The notes under the pieces: model-generated
What the model saw: the letters and a program-made list of their open reading frames with translations, nothing else
Databases searched by the model: none
What the model was told of the DNA's origin: nothing
Position numbers and translations under genes: made by a program
Assembly: GCA_027886185.1 (NCBI GenBank)
Contig: WOAB01000056.1
Span: 3,658,001-3,722,000, forward strand
Reading direction: 5' to 3'
DNA length: 64,000 nt
Origin: Rheum nobile
Taxonomy: Eukaryota > Streptophyta > Magnoliopsida > Caryophyllales > Polygonaceae
Part shown: positions 10,247-21,490 of the stretch, piece by piece
Position numbering within the stretch: the stretch's first letter is position 1
How the letters are laid out: the number at the start of each line of letters is the position of its first letter

Positions 10247-10805
10247 AGCAATGATTGTAATATGAAGTATCTTAGCTGGAAAATTAAGAGTCAATTCTAA
10301 ACAAAAATATATATATTTTACTAAGAAGTTTTCTTTCTATAACCTCAAATTTTTAATACTCCAAGCTTGACCAGTGTCAGACTTACCCAATACTACATAC
10401 ATGAACAAAAAATGAATGCTTAAGATGTGCACAGCAATAAGCAGGGCGTATAAGCAATGATGTATTAAGCCTTGAAATGATCAAATGTCAGATAAAAAAG
10501 TACGCTAGCTTGAACCTTCATGGAGACAAAAAAAATCAGCTCACATTCTCAAACCAGCATCCTCCATCTAGTTATGACTAATTTCCTAACATTTTAACAT
10601 TGATAAAAAAAATATAAGTTTTAGACATTTTTTTACGTGATGTTAAAAAAAAAAAAAAAAATTAATTAATTTTTTTTTTCATTTTTTTTTTTTAATAAAA
10701 AAAAAATACCACACGTAACGTGTGGATCCACTCCACACGTAACGTGCGAGCCTATGCGCCAAACGGCAAAATGTCTATGCGCCGAAAAGTAATCGTGTTT
10801 TTTTA

Positions 10806-11059
10806 TAAGGTAGGAATTCAATTTATCTAATATAAAATTATCCATATTAAAGCAAGCAAACTATTAAGTTTAGAGTTTCATTAAATATTTTTGTATATCG
10901 TTGACAATTTAGCAAAAAAAATTTACTCACTTAACGCCTTATAATCTACTTATTGTGTACATTTGCACGTAAACTTTCCATATGTCCGCAAGGAAGGATA
11001 GCGTAAATTGAGCAATTTTATATATAGACATGAACAATTACTACGAATAACTTTATAAC
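10806..11059. other. AT-rich spacer, no feature seen
   Basis: Unique AT-rich sequence between two mobile elements, without open frames or repeats. Confidence 0.5.
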
Positions 11060-11615
11060 TAGGGGTGAAAATGGGTCGGGTGATGGATGGATGGAGCCAT
11101 TTTATCATCCGACCCGTGAATTAAATCCTCCACCCGTCACACGCGAAATTTTTTATCCACATCCGTCCATCCATCATCCAACGGGTAATTCGGGTGGGTC
11201 GGGTCATCCGCATAATATTTTAGAATTATTTAAATGTAATAAAATATATGATTAAGTGTAAAAAGTAATTAATTTTCTTCAATATATGAAAATAGTTGTT
11301 CTAAATATAGGATTTGATAGATGTTCATATAAAATATTCTTAGAATATTCAACTTTTAAACATATAAAAACTAAAATTAACGTCATACATTTTAATAAAA
11401 TAGAATTAGAACTATAATCGCCGACGGGTGAACATATGGGTGGATGAAGTGCGGGTGTTGGATCGGGTGATGGGTGAGATTTACAGCACCCGTCACCCAC
11501 CCGTCATCCGTTTCACCCGACCCACTAACCATCCATCTTTACTTCGGGTGATCATCCATATATTCGGGTCGGGTTTTCGGGTGGGTCGGTCATCCACGGG
11601 TGATTTCCAGCCCTA
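11060..11615. mobile_element. hAT-like MITE, 556 bp
   Basis: The left end TAGGGGTGAAAATGGG and the complement of the right end TAGGGCTGGAAATCACCC form imperfect inverted repeats of the hAT kind. Both ends are dense in CGGGTG/CATCCG words, while the centre (11215-11415) is AT-rich. The target duplication is unclear (TTTATAAC left, TTTAACTA right). The short open frames inside read from the repeat words and are not genes. Confidence 0.75.
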
Positions 11616-13372
11616 TTTAACTAATGAAGTTTAATCCATAAAATTTATTTGTTTGATCATGCATTAATTACACATTGATCCTAAATAACTTAATCGAGTA
11701 TCTATCCCTTGGTGTACCACTTTATTATAACGTTGTGAGCCTATATTTTATTTTAAAATATTTTTTTCTTATTATTAAACAATCATACTTTCATGTTTTA
11801 AAATATTGATGATAATAATCACACTTTTAAGAGAAGAGATAAACATGCTACATGATTTAATAATAATTATTTATAGCTTGGATATATAACATAGTGATAC
11901 ACTAGATCGATGAGACAGAAGGGTTAACTAGGATCCTTTAAATTGTATAAAATCATCCGCTAAATACCTCAACTTTTTTAGAAAACTACCCGTTAAAATA
12001 GTCTAAATCACAACGAACACCTGGTGCTGTTCCGTTCAACGTCCGTTTAAGTGTTCAAAAGTCGACAATGGAGTTGAGAATTATATAGAAATTCACACCC
12101 AACACAAACATTAAGAAACTTAATAAGTGTAAAATAGTATAAATTACATGTGGAAATGGCCTCACAACAATTTTATGTAGTACTTTAATTTAAATAAAAA
12201 TTAGATGAGGACAAAACAGAGTACATATGAATCGGTATGTAAAACTTCGATGCTCCGTTGTCGTTGCCATCATTTTCGCTGCTTTGTATTATGTACACAT
12301 AAAATAAATGGTTATATATTTAACAAATTTTTCTTATTTGTATATATATTCTTTGAAAGTTATAAATTGGGCATATATCCATAAGATTACGTACATATTG
12401 ATTTTATATCCTTAAAGTATTTTTACCAAACAGTATTAATAATTTAGACTAAAATACATAATCACCCATAAAATAAAGATTTTTTTTGAAAAATCTTGTC
12501 TAAAAAATATACAAAGCACTAGTAAAATCAAAATGATTTTACATAACCGCCCTTAAAATGTGTATTAGTAAAAGGTATTTATTTATATACCTTTTAATGT
12601 TTTGCTAAGTATTAATTGGATGTAAGTGGTTATTTGAGAATTAATATGGATAAATGATGATTTTTGCCTTCAAAAAAAAAAAGATAAATGATGATTGAAT
12701 ATATATTTTTGAGATAATGGGGTATTTTTGTGTAAAATGACCTAAATAAAGGGTGATTTATACAATTTATCCTAAAACAATAAGGATGATTTTGTATTTT
12801 ATTTTATGGCGTTTGTGTGTTTTTTTTATGCGTGAACTTTTGATTTTTTGTTTTTTAATGGGTGATTTCATGTATTTTATCCTACATTCAAAAGTTTTTG
12901 TTATATTATTAATACATGATAGTAAACCAATATGTATACAGTTTGATGGATAAATATTCAATTTTCAAGTTCTGAAATATATATATAGCCATTATTTCTA
13001 TATAATAGTAAGGGCATTCACAAAGGAGATTTTGTGAGTTTCTCAAATAAACGTTAAAAATAATATAAAATAATTAGTGTCAGGAAATTTCAGTAATGAA
13101 TTTCTTATGGTCAAATAAAAGTTTCTATTGCTAGAAACTTTTACAGTAAAATAAGAAATTTAATTATGAAAATGTCAAGATTTTTGTTAATCTAATAAAG
13201 AAGAAACCATGATTTCTTTGTTGTGGATGATCTAAGTTCATAATCTTTATTTTGCTTTATGAAGGCTATCTAGCTAGGGAACTTGATTAGTTATGAAAAT
13301 ATTCATGTATCGATCTAATTCTCAATCTCTTTCCGATATCCGGCATATTGTATTAATTCTTCCTCAAAATTT
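11616..13372. other. Intergenic AT-rich DNA with one inverted-repeat candidate
   Basis: No gene is seen. An inverted pair (AAAATACATAATCACCCAT at 12450-12468 and its complement form near 12860-12883) frames about 430 bp and may be an old MITE without clear target duplication. The remainder is AT-rich with short open frames only. Confidence 0.45.
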
Positions 13373-13595
13373 TGAAAACTTCCAGTGGAAAGAAGAAGAA
13401 ATCAATGAAGCTGTCATGGAAGAGAAGAAAGAAAGCTTGAAGGAGAAGAAAAACCAAGTTTGTTATAATTATGTATTCTCTCTCTTGAATGTTGTCTTAA
13501 CCGCTTGCAGCTTTTATAAGAGGGTACATGCACCACTCTTAATGACACGTCAGCATAGAGCAAATATAAAATGCAACACTACATATAGTCTAATA
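13373..13595 (-). repeat. copia 3' LTR, 223 bp
   Basis: It begins TGAAAACTTCC on the plus strand and ends AGTCTAATA. It matches 17817-18026 except for about nine substitutions and a ~12-bp indel. The outer 5' end reads TATTAG rather than the usual TG. Confidence 0.9.
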
Positions 13596-13604
13596 CCCCC
13601 TCTC
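13596..13604 (-). other. copia polypurine tract
   Basis: On the minus strand GAGAGGGGG directly precedes the 3' LTR and overlaps the polyprotein stop codon (TGA at 13603-13605). Confidence 0.85.
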
Positions 13605-16600
13605 AAGATAGAGCAGGGTCTAACATGCCTATCTTGGAAAAAATAGACTGTAAACGCACCCCAGGCAATGACTTAGTAAGAAAATCTGCAAGTTGGGAAT
13701 GTGTAGAAACATGACTCAAAAAAATCAAGCCTTCCAACAGCTTCTCTCGAGCATAATGGCAATCAAGCTCGATGTGTTTCGTGCGCTCGTGGAAAACTAG
13801 ATTACGAGCGATGTAGACCGCAGCTTGATTGTCACACTTAACAAGGATTGTTGTAATCTGGGAGACACCAAGTTCACTGAGAAGACGGCTTAACCAAGCC
13901 AATTCTGCACATACTCGACGCAAGGAGCGATACTCGGCCTCAACTGAAGACAATGAGACACTCTGTTGTTTCTTAGACTTCCATGAAATGAGACTACCAC
14001 CAAAGAAGATCACAAAACCACTCACAGACTTTCGAGAATAAGGGCATGTGGCCCAATCTACATCGCAATAAGCCTGAAGCTGTGTATTAGCAATACTGTT
14101 AAGCAAAAGAGCCTTAGTAATTGTTCCTCGAACATAGGAAAGCACATGAAGGGCTGCCTCAAGATGTGGATGTCGAGGAGACTGATTAAATTGACTCAAA
14201 TACTGCACAACATAAGCCAAATCAGGACGTGTGTTAACTAGAAAATTAAGCTTCCCAACTAAGCGCCTATATATCAAAGGATCTGAAAGTAAAATCCCTT
14301 GATTAGGTAGCAACTTGGTCTTCAAATCCAAAGGACTAGCAGCATTATGAGAACTAGCCAAAGGAAAATCTTCTAACATCTCAGCAATGAACCTCCTCTA
14401 ACTCATCAATATTACCTCAGGTGTGGGAATGAATTCAATGCCTAAGAAAAGATGGAGTGCACCCAAATCTTTAATCTTGAAGGTAGCATCCAAAAACTGC
14501 TTCAAGGCTGTTATCTCAGCAAGGTCATTACATGTGACTAAAATGTCATCCACATAAACAGCCACAAAAACAAGAGAGGAACCTTCTTTTTTATGAAACA
14601 AGGAATAATCATTCAATGACTGAGAATAACCTTTTGTCTTTAAGGATTGGGAAAGCTTAGCATACCATTGTCGAGAAGCTTGTTTCAATCCATAAAGAGA
14701 TTTCTTTAGCAGACAAACCTTATCTTTGCTGTCCACTGCCAAACCTGGAGGAGTCTTCATGTAGACAACCTCATCTAATTCACCATGCAGAAATGCATTG
14801 TTCACATAAAGTTGAAACACTCTCCATTTCCTCTTTAAAGCAACAGAGATAAGTGATCGAACAATAGTCATTTTTATGATTGGTGAAAAAGTTTCATTGT
14901 AATCAACCCCCTCTTGTTGTGTAAATCCCCTGACTACCAACCTGTCCTTATACCTTTCTACTGACCCATATGTCTTCCTTTTAACCTTATACACCCATTT
15001 ATATCCTATGGCTTTCTTTCCTTTTGGAAGATCAACAAGATCCCGTGTATGGTTGAGGTCTAAAGCAGCAAATTCAGCTTTCATTGCATCTTGCCAAACC
15101 TCAAACTGGCATGCCTGATCATAAGTGAAAGGCTCACTATCAGGCTGAAATGAAGAAGGATAAGTGCATCCAGGAAAGGTAAGAGTTGAGGTCAAAGTAT
15201 GAGCACAAACACAAGACTCCATACTCACATGACTACAGACATAATCATGTAAGTAAGAGGGTGGTTGATGATGTCTAGAAGACCTTCTGACTGAAGTATC
15301 TGGTGGAACTATAGGAGGTGAAGGCTGTGTGGAATTGGAAGGAGATGAGGATTCATCATCATCAGGGGGCAAAGGCATTATAGGATATAAAGAAGGTGTC
15401 GGTTTTGAAGGAGAAACTGTATGGTAAGGAAAAAGTGTCTCATGGAAAACTATATCTCTTGAGACAAGCACCTGATGTGTCTCCATGTTATAGACTTTAT
15501 AGGCCTTCTTACCAAAAGGATAACCCAGAAAAATGCAAGGCATAGCCCTTGCCTGGAATTTATCTCTTCCAGCTTTCAATGTAGAGGCATAACACAAACA
15601 TCCAAAGGCCCTAAGGTGTGCATAAGAGGGAACTTGTATGTGCAACATCTCATAAGGGGTTTTATTAGCTAGGAGCTTAAAAGGCAACCTGTTAATAAGA
15701 TAGGCTGATGTGAGCACACTCTCTCCCAAGAATTTCAATGGCAACTTGGAGTGAAACATAAGAGCTCTGGCAATCTCCAAAAGATGCATATGCTTCCTCT
15801 CTACTACTCCATTTTGTTGTGGAGTTGCTACACAAGATGTCTGATGTTGAATGCCTTTAGATGCCAAAAACTGAGCTGTCTCTCTACTGGTGCCAAGCTC
15901 CAATGCATTGTCTGTTCTAAGAACTTTAATATGTTTCCCAAACTGAGTCTGAGCAAAAGCAATGAAACTCTTCAACATTTCAAAAGCATTACTCTTAGTA
16001 GACAATAAATGAACCCAAGTGGATCGAGTAAAATCATCTACTATTGTTAAAAAATACTTATAGCCATTATATGTCATTGTGTGATAAGGCCCCCACACAT
16101 CCACATGAACAAGTTCAAAATGTTCAGTAGTAGAAATACTACTAAGGGAAAAAGGTAATCTAGTTTGTCTAGATTTGGAACAAACTCCACAAGGCACAAC
16201 ATTGCCTTTATTCAAATCACCCGCTGCAACAAAAGGCAGACTTTGCAATTTGTAAAATGGGACATGCTCGAACCTAACATGCCACAGATAAGGATCTCTC
16301 TGACACACTACTACACTAGTTGATTCATCTGAATACACAAACTGCTTCTCTGACTTGGACTCCAACAGGTATAGATCCTTAAACACTCTACCAATCACCA
16401 GTGGCATCCTCATAGAAGGACCCTGCAATAGACATCTCGTAGGTGTAAACAAGACTTTGCAACTCATATCTCTAATAAGTCTCCCTACAGAGAGTAGATT
16501 GCATCTAAATATTGGCATAAATAACACATTTCTGAGCACAATTTCTGGCAACACTGTAACAGTTCCCACAGTCTGCACCGTTGCACTTTCACCATTAGGC

Positions 16601-17736
16601 AAAGTATTCACAAACGGCTTATTCAGTTGTCGCTTGTTGTCAAACAGCTCGATGTCACAACACATATGGCAACTGGCTCCACTGTCCAGAATCCAGGTAA
16701 CCTTATTAAACACATTTGAAATAAAATATGTACCTGCAAATCCTGCGAAATCGTCTTGTTCAGCCTTCCTTCCCTCGCCAGTGGTTGACTCTACCAAGCT
16801 CAACAACTTGTTTATCTGCTCAGCTGATAACTCTGAAATGCTTTCTGCTAGTTTAGTCTGTGCAGCACCTGCAAATTTCTCTCCTGATGTTGTCTTCTTG
16901 TTCCTCTCTCTGTAGTTTGGTGGAAATCCAATGATAAAGAAGCACTTATCAACATTGTGATTCGTCTTCTTACAATTTGTGTAATAGAGATTCTTCCGGT
17001 CATTATTCCCCTTTGTTTGAGACTGTGATGATCCTTTGTTTGGAGTTTGTGAGGAACCTTTCCATGTTATGACATTCATCGCAGCTGACTCTGCATTTAG
17101 TTGTGAAGTTCCTTGCATCTCTTGTTGTTTCTCATCCTACAAGAGTAAGGCATATGCACGCGCAAGAGAAGGAATAGGTGACAGCATGAGAATCACACCT
17201 CGAATCGCAACATGTGACTCACTACAAGAACACACAGGAAACCCGCGTAAACCGTTCAATTCATCCCATAAGATCTTCATCTTGGTGAAATAGGTTGAAA
17301 TTGACTCCGATCCTTGCGTCAAACCGTTCAATTCTTTCTTGACAGCGTACAACTAAGCGCCATTGAGCTGTCCAAACCTAACTCCCAATTCCTCCCAAAT
17401 TTCATGAGTTGTCTCTGTATAGATCACACTGCGACGTATCTCTTTGCTTAGACCGTTCACCAGCCATGCTCGAACCATGTCGTTGCATCTCTCCCATTGA
17501 TTGTAGTTCTCATGAGTTTTCTCAGGTCTGGGAAAAGTTCCGTTGATGAACGCGGTTTTGTTCTTCGCCGACAAAGCTATCTTCATAGAAATCCTCCATT
17601 CACCGAAATTTTGTCCTTCGAAGACATCTAAAACAAGTGACAAGCCTGGATGGTCACTTGAGTGTAAGTACAAGGGATCACGATTGTTGCCGTTCGTAGA
17701 GTTCTCCTTCTCTGTCTCGACATTCGCCATTTTCAT
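13603..17736 (-). pseudogene. copia gag-pol polyprotein, 1377 codons with three in-frame TAG
   Basis: A single frame from 17736 to 13603 codes, in order: gag (LDVFEGQNFGEWRISMKIAL), a CCHC-like knuckle whose first Cys is Tyr, protease (WILDSGASCHM), the GAG-pre-integrase zinc region, an integrase core (HVDVWGPY ... TDNALE ... QQNGVVERKH), reverse transcriptase (YVDDILVT) and RNase H (SSVEAEYRSL). There are no frameshifts. The only breaks are TAG at 17353-17355, 17137-17139 and 14398-14400. The usual catalytic Asp of the DVNNAFLHG motif is Tyr (LYVNNAFLHG), which should kill polymerase activity. The stops probably came from CAG. It is an almost intact but dead element. Confidence 0.93.
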
Positions 17737-17804
17737 AGGACTTGATCGTGAATGAGAAAACGAGGAGAAATTGAGACAAAAAACAATTGGATCTCAAGCC
17801 TGTC

Positions 17805-17816
17805 GCTCTGATACCA
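17805..17816 (-). other. copia primer-binding site
   Basis: The complement reads TGGTATCAGAGC directly after the 5' LTR end, a perfect match to the initiator tRNA-Met 3' end. Confidence 0.92.
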
Positions 17817-18026
17817 TGAAAACTTTCAGCGAAAAGAAGAAGAAATCAATGAAACTGCCATGGAAGAGAAGAAAGAAAGCTTGAAGGAGAAGAAAAACCA
17901 AGTTTGTTATAATTTTGTATTCTCTCTCTTGAATGTTGTCTCAACCGCTTGCAGCTTACATACACCACTCTTAATGACACGTCAGCATAGAGCAAATATA
18001 AATGCAACACTATATATAGTCTAATA
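17817..18026 (-). repeat. copia 5' LTR, 210 bp
   Basis: Paired with 13373-13595. It is bounded by the primer-binding site on one side and the AATTT target duplication on the other. Confidence 0.9.
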
Positions 18027-18371
18027 AATTTTGACATATCAAATGTAAAGATAGATCATGAGATATGTCTAATTACTAATTAATCGAGATCCATCATAAA
18101 CGAGAACTGAGGAGAGTGAGACATCGAACAAGTTGAGCATTGGGCGACATTATATATCTTTCGAATGTATTATGTATATATGCTTATAAAGAAGCATACA
18201 TAATCTCACATTAACAAGAACACCACATCAACTCATTGTTGTGTTAGGGTAAATTATCCACTATATATCATGCAGGTAATACAACCAAAGTGCTTCTACA
18301 ATTCTGATATGTGTTTGGTTCACTAACAAGACAATACGATTATGTGACACAATATATTCATTGAAAGTGAT

Positions 18372-18736
18372 GCACCGGTTGAGCGGGTTAAATTGTCTGT
18401 ACCCTTTCTATGTATCCTTTTGTGTATCCTCTAGGCTAAATTTGTTTATTTTATACCCTAAACCCTAAAATATAAACTCTAAACCATAATACATAAACCC
18501 TAAATCATAAAATATAAACCCTATATCCCAAATCCTAGACTCTAGACCCTAAACTATATATCATAAACCCTAAAATCCTATACCCTAAGCTCTAAACCCT
18601 AAACTTTTAACCATAAACCCTAAATCTTAAACTATAAACCCTAAACTTTAATTATAGTTTAAAATATAAAATAAATAAGTAAAACTTAAACGGTACGTAA
18701 AAGGGTACACGACAATTAGGGTGCCGGTTGAGTGCC
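18372..18736. mobile_element. Possible Mutator-like MITE filled with telomere-like words
   Basis: The left end GCACCGGTTGAGCGGG and the complement of the right end GGCACTCAACCGGCAC lead into a shared inner stretch (AATTGTC, then GTACCCTTT) on both sides, giving ~45-bp imperfect inverted repeats. The interior 18445-18660 is a run of degenerate CCCTAAA words (CCCTAAACC, ACCATAAAC and similar). No clear target duplication was found. It could be a MITE or a decayed telomere-type repeat captured between inverted ends. Confidence 0.5.
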
Positions 18737-19499
18737 ATTTCTTACAAAATGGGAACTTTCTCCAAATATCAGTAGTTGGAAATAAGTCCTGTTTTTTTTT
18801 TGGATTTTTTAAATAAAACTAGTGTAGTTCCCGTATCAGGTTTTACGTCATATATGTTGAATAAAATATATTAATAATTATTAAATTAATTCATGTATTA
18901 AAAAATAGATATATCTAGATAATATTGATATCAAAATCATAATAGGATCATAATTTTGTATCTCAATCATCCATATAATTAAAAAAATTAGATTTGTATA
19001 TAATTAGAAATTTTTGAATTTATAGTGTCGATCAATTTGACGGAGTCTCCAAGAACACTCAACAGATTCACAAGATCTTCGTTGCTCTTATACCAAATCA
19101 ATGGATTTAGGTCAAAATTTGGCAAAAATAAATAATAAATTTGGTTGCAAGATCGTTACTCTGATACCAACTTTCATATCCTAATTAAGGATTGATGACT
19201 AGAACTAGAAATTAGAGGGAAAAGAAATAGGTTGAAGGGAAGAAGATAACAGAGAAGGAGATGAGAGAGGGAGGGAGGGGGGAAAGTAGGGTATTTGTTT
19301 GTTATTTTCATTCATATTTTTCTTAGTATTAGTACAATATTTTCCCTTATTTATACTTATACCCACATATACTAATTACATGTATATCCTATAATACACA
19401 TATATGACACGACGTAATCTACTAAACTAAACAAGAAATAATGTCATAATTTAGTGCATAATAAAGGTGACAATAGGACAATAGTATAATTTCATTGTT
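18737..19499. other. AT-rich spacer, no gene seen
   Basis: Unique AT-rich sequence with a purine-rich patch at 19200-19285 (GAGGGAGGGAGGGG). There is no coding potential or clear repeat. Confidence 0.5.
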
Positions 19500-20040
19500 T
19501 ATGAAGGTTAATTATCTTTTTTGTTAATAGTAGCGGTCTATAAACAAATATCCTTTTTATTAGAAACCACAGTTAATGGAGAATTAATTGTATTAATACA
19601 TATTTGTTTTTATTATCGTATTTGCTTTCAGATTACACCAATCTTTCACAATGACCTCTTAATCACAATAGTAATTTTGTCGATTCTGCCTCAAATATGA
19701 TGTTATAATTCACTATCCCTTTTGTTGATAGCGGTCTATAAACCGCTATCCTTTTTGTTTAAAAAATACCGTAATTAATGAAGGTTTGTATCAATGTTCG
19801 TTTTTATTATCGTGTTAGAGTTTTCGTTATGATTTAGCTCTTAATCATATCATAATTATAATTTGGTCGTTAACACCTCATAAATGATGAAGCTTCACTA
19901 TCCTTTTTGTTAATAGCGGTTTGTGAAACCGCTATCCTTTTTATTAATAGCGATTTATAAACCGCTATTTTTTTTTATCAAAAGACGGAAATTAAGAAAG
20001 CTTGTACCGATGTTAGTTTCTATCATCGTATTAGATCCTT
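19500..20040 (+). repeat. Degenerate ~190-bp tandem repeat with AGCGGTTTATAAACCGCT-type hairpin
   Basis: Three diverged units share TAGCGGTCTATAAA near their starts (GCGGT at 19533, 19731 and 19916) followed by TATCCTTTTT, TTAATGAAGG and TTTTTATTATCGT blocks. The palindrome GCGGTTTATAAACCGC recurs, and a partial extra hairpin lies at 19950-19970. The spacing (198 and 185 bp) shows indels since duplication. Confidence 0.65.
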
Positions 20041-20927
20041 CACAGTGAGTGTTTGATATATAAACTAATTGATCCACAACGTCATCTTATAATACTATTT
20101 TATTTTGTTACGGATTAGTTTTTTATTAGTTCCCTAAGATTCTCGAGCATGATATTTTCCCTTTACAGAAATTGTCCAAGAAAAATGTTATATAACTTCG
20201 TTTATAAGAATATCATTAAATGATCATGAGGTTACTACTTGGAATATTACTTCCCCTCTTGTAAATAATTAATAAAAACAAGAATACACTATTCTCTATA
20301 CAAGTCATTTGAAACTATAAATTAAAAAAACTCATCAAAAAAGGAGAAAATGATGAATTTTGAGAAGTAGTAAAGTCTACTGCTGCAACCGTTATGATTT
20401 TAATCTTTCAAAAGTAATCTAAAGAGAGATAAAAACCTAACGGAAATCTAATGTCAAAGGAAAACTTGACCAACCAATTTTCATGATCACTGGGCATGGC
20501 CTGAACTAATCAATGATGACAATAAAGAAGAAGAAGAAGAGCAACAACAACATACCAGAATTCAGTTTTCCTTATTCTTCAAGATTTGAAGACTCCATAA
20601 ATGCGAAATTGCATGCATTTTAGTAGCTTTTAAGGAGTTTCATGTAAACGGCTTGGCCTTGCCTGCTGTGTGCAGCATACCAAACCAATATAAAACCCAT
20701 TAAAAGCAAAACATAAGAACTGCAAAAGATCTGATAATTCAAGAAGAAGAAGAAAGAAGAATTTGCATTTTGAATGGGAGTATAAAACCTAAAAAGCAAA
20801 GGGTTCATCCCTCTATCACCGTTTTGTATAATAATACTACATACCCTAGTAGAAAAGTAGTACTACATCCTGCCATTGTGGAGCGGACCATTTGATACCA
20901 AAAACAATAATAATTAAAATTCACAAA

Positions 20928-21217
20928 ACCACCTCTAGTTTAGTACATTTTGCACAAAATCACTCTTTATTATTAAAAACTATACTTTTGAGACCAAGAG
21001 AATAAAAACTATACTTAAACAACCAATTATCAATGTTTTATTTACAAATCATCACCCATACTAGCTTTATTAATTACTAGTAGAGTGTTAAAACAAGCCT
21101 GAACGTAGATAAAACAATGTTAAACAAGCCTGAACGTCAGGCGATCAAGACAAAAAAATATAAAGGGTGATTTTGTAGAAAATAACCTAAAAAGGGTGAT
21201 TTTGTGAAGTTTACCTA
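20928..21217. mobile_element. Candidate MITE with ~50-bp inverted ends
   Basis: The left end TTCACAAAACCACCTCTAG and inner ACAAAATCACTCTTTA are mirrored by AAAGGGTGATTTTGTAG and GGGTGATTTTGTGAAG at 21168-21215. The double CAAAATCACC word on each side looks like a terminal inverted repeat. Boundaries and target duplication are not resolved. Confidence 0.45.
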
Positions 21218-21429
21218 TAAAAAGGAGGAAAAAAAAGGAAGAACAAGTAGTATAAAAGAATGGAGTTTTAAATTGAGAGGGAGAAATGGGTGGGGGGCTG
21301 AAGAAGAGGGTGTGACCAGGCCATGTGTGCAGAAATCCAGGCATGAAAACATCAATTTGCATTTACTTCTCCCCATTTAATGCTTCCAACTACACCTCCC
21401 TCTGCTTTGCTCTGCCCCCATTAATTGCA

Positions 21430-21490
21430 CTTATCTTTCTCTCTCGCTCTCTTTCTTCCTTTTCTTTCTCCCTCTTTTCAATTCAATCCC
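21430..21490 (+). repeat. CT-rich microsatellite upstream of ACR4
   Basis: The stretch is almost entirely C and T (CTTTCTCTCTCGCTCTC and similar). It lies about 700 bp before the ACR4 start codon, where pyrimidine-rich leaders or promoter elements are common in plants. A function is not shown. Confidence 0.5.

Larger units (their letters stand above)
8717..10746. repeat. Subterminal ACACGTAACGTG palindromes at both arm ends
   Basis: Each arm has two ACGT-centred words close to the tip: CACGTTATGTGTGG with CCACACGTAACGTGGG at 8718-8756, and two CACACGTAACGTG copies at 10709-10746. ACGT cores are common transcription-factor sites in plants. A role here as transposase or host-factor sites is inference. 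Confidence 0.6.
8667..10797. mobile_element. Foldback / Mutator-like element with mirror-image arms, ~2.1 kb
   Basis: The left arm (8667-9918) and right arm (9919-10797) are inverted copies of each other over almost their whole length. The ends contain TTCGGCGCATAG in both arms. The flanks carry TTTTTTTA (8659-8666 and 10798-10805), with a ninth base that differs (A/G), which fits the 8-9 bp duplication of Mutator-like elements. T-rich flanks make this weaker than usual. Outer arm parts (8667-9242 and 10247-10797) are single copy. Inner parts are arrays of a 146-bp unit. There is no protein-coding capacity. Confidence 0.82.
13373..18026 (-). mobile_element. Ty1/copia retrotransposon, complete, 4654 bp
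   Basis: On the minus strand, the 5' LTR (17817-18026) is followed at once by a perfect tRNA-iMet primer site. A gag-pol frame (17736-13603), a polypurine tract and the 3' LTR (13373-13595) follow. The exact 5-bp duplication AATTT flanks both sides (13368-13372 and 18027-18031). The order gag, protease, integrase, reverse transcriptase, RNase H is the copia order. The LTRs are short (210 and 223 bp) and differ by about nine substitutions plus indels of about 12 and 1 bp, so this copy is older than the gypsy element at the left. Confidence 0.95.

Noticed and set aside
11279..11634. Short open frames around 11.3-11.6 kb
   Set aside because: They are built from the CGGGTG repeat words of the hAT-like MITE.
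13293..13646. 117-codon plus-strand frame at the left copia LTR
   Set aside because: It spans the LTR and the antisense end of the copia polyprotein; no independent evidence.
18445..18660. Telomere or telomere fusion
   Set aside because: CCCTAAA words are degenerate, short and enclosed by inverted repeats in the middle of a chromosome segment with genes on one side.
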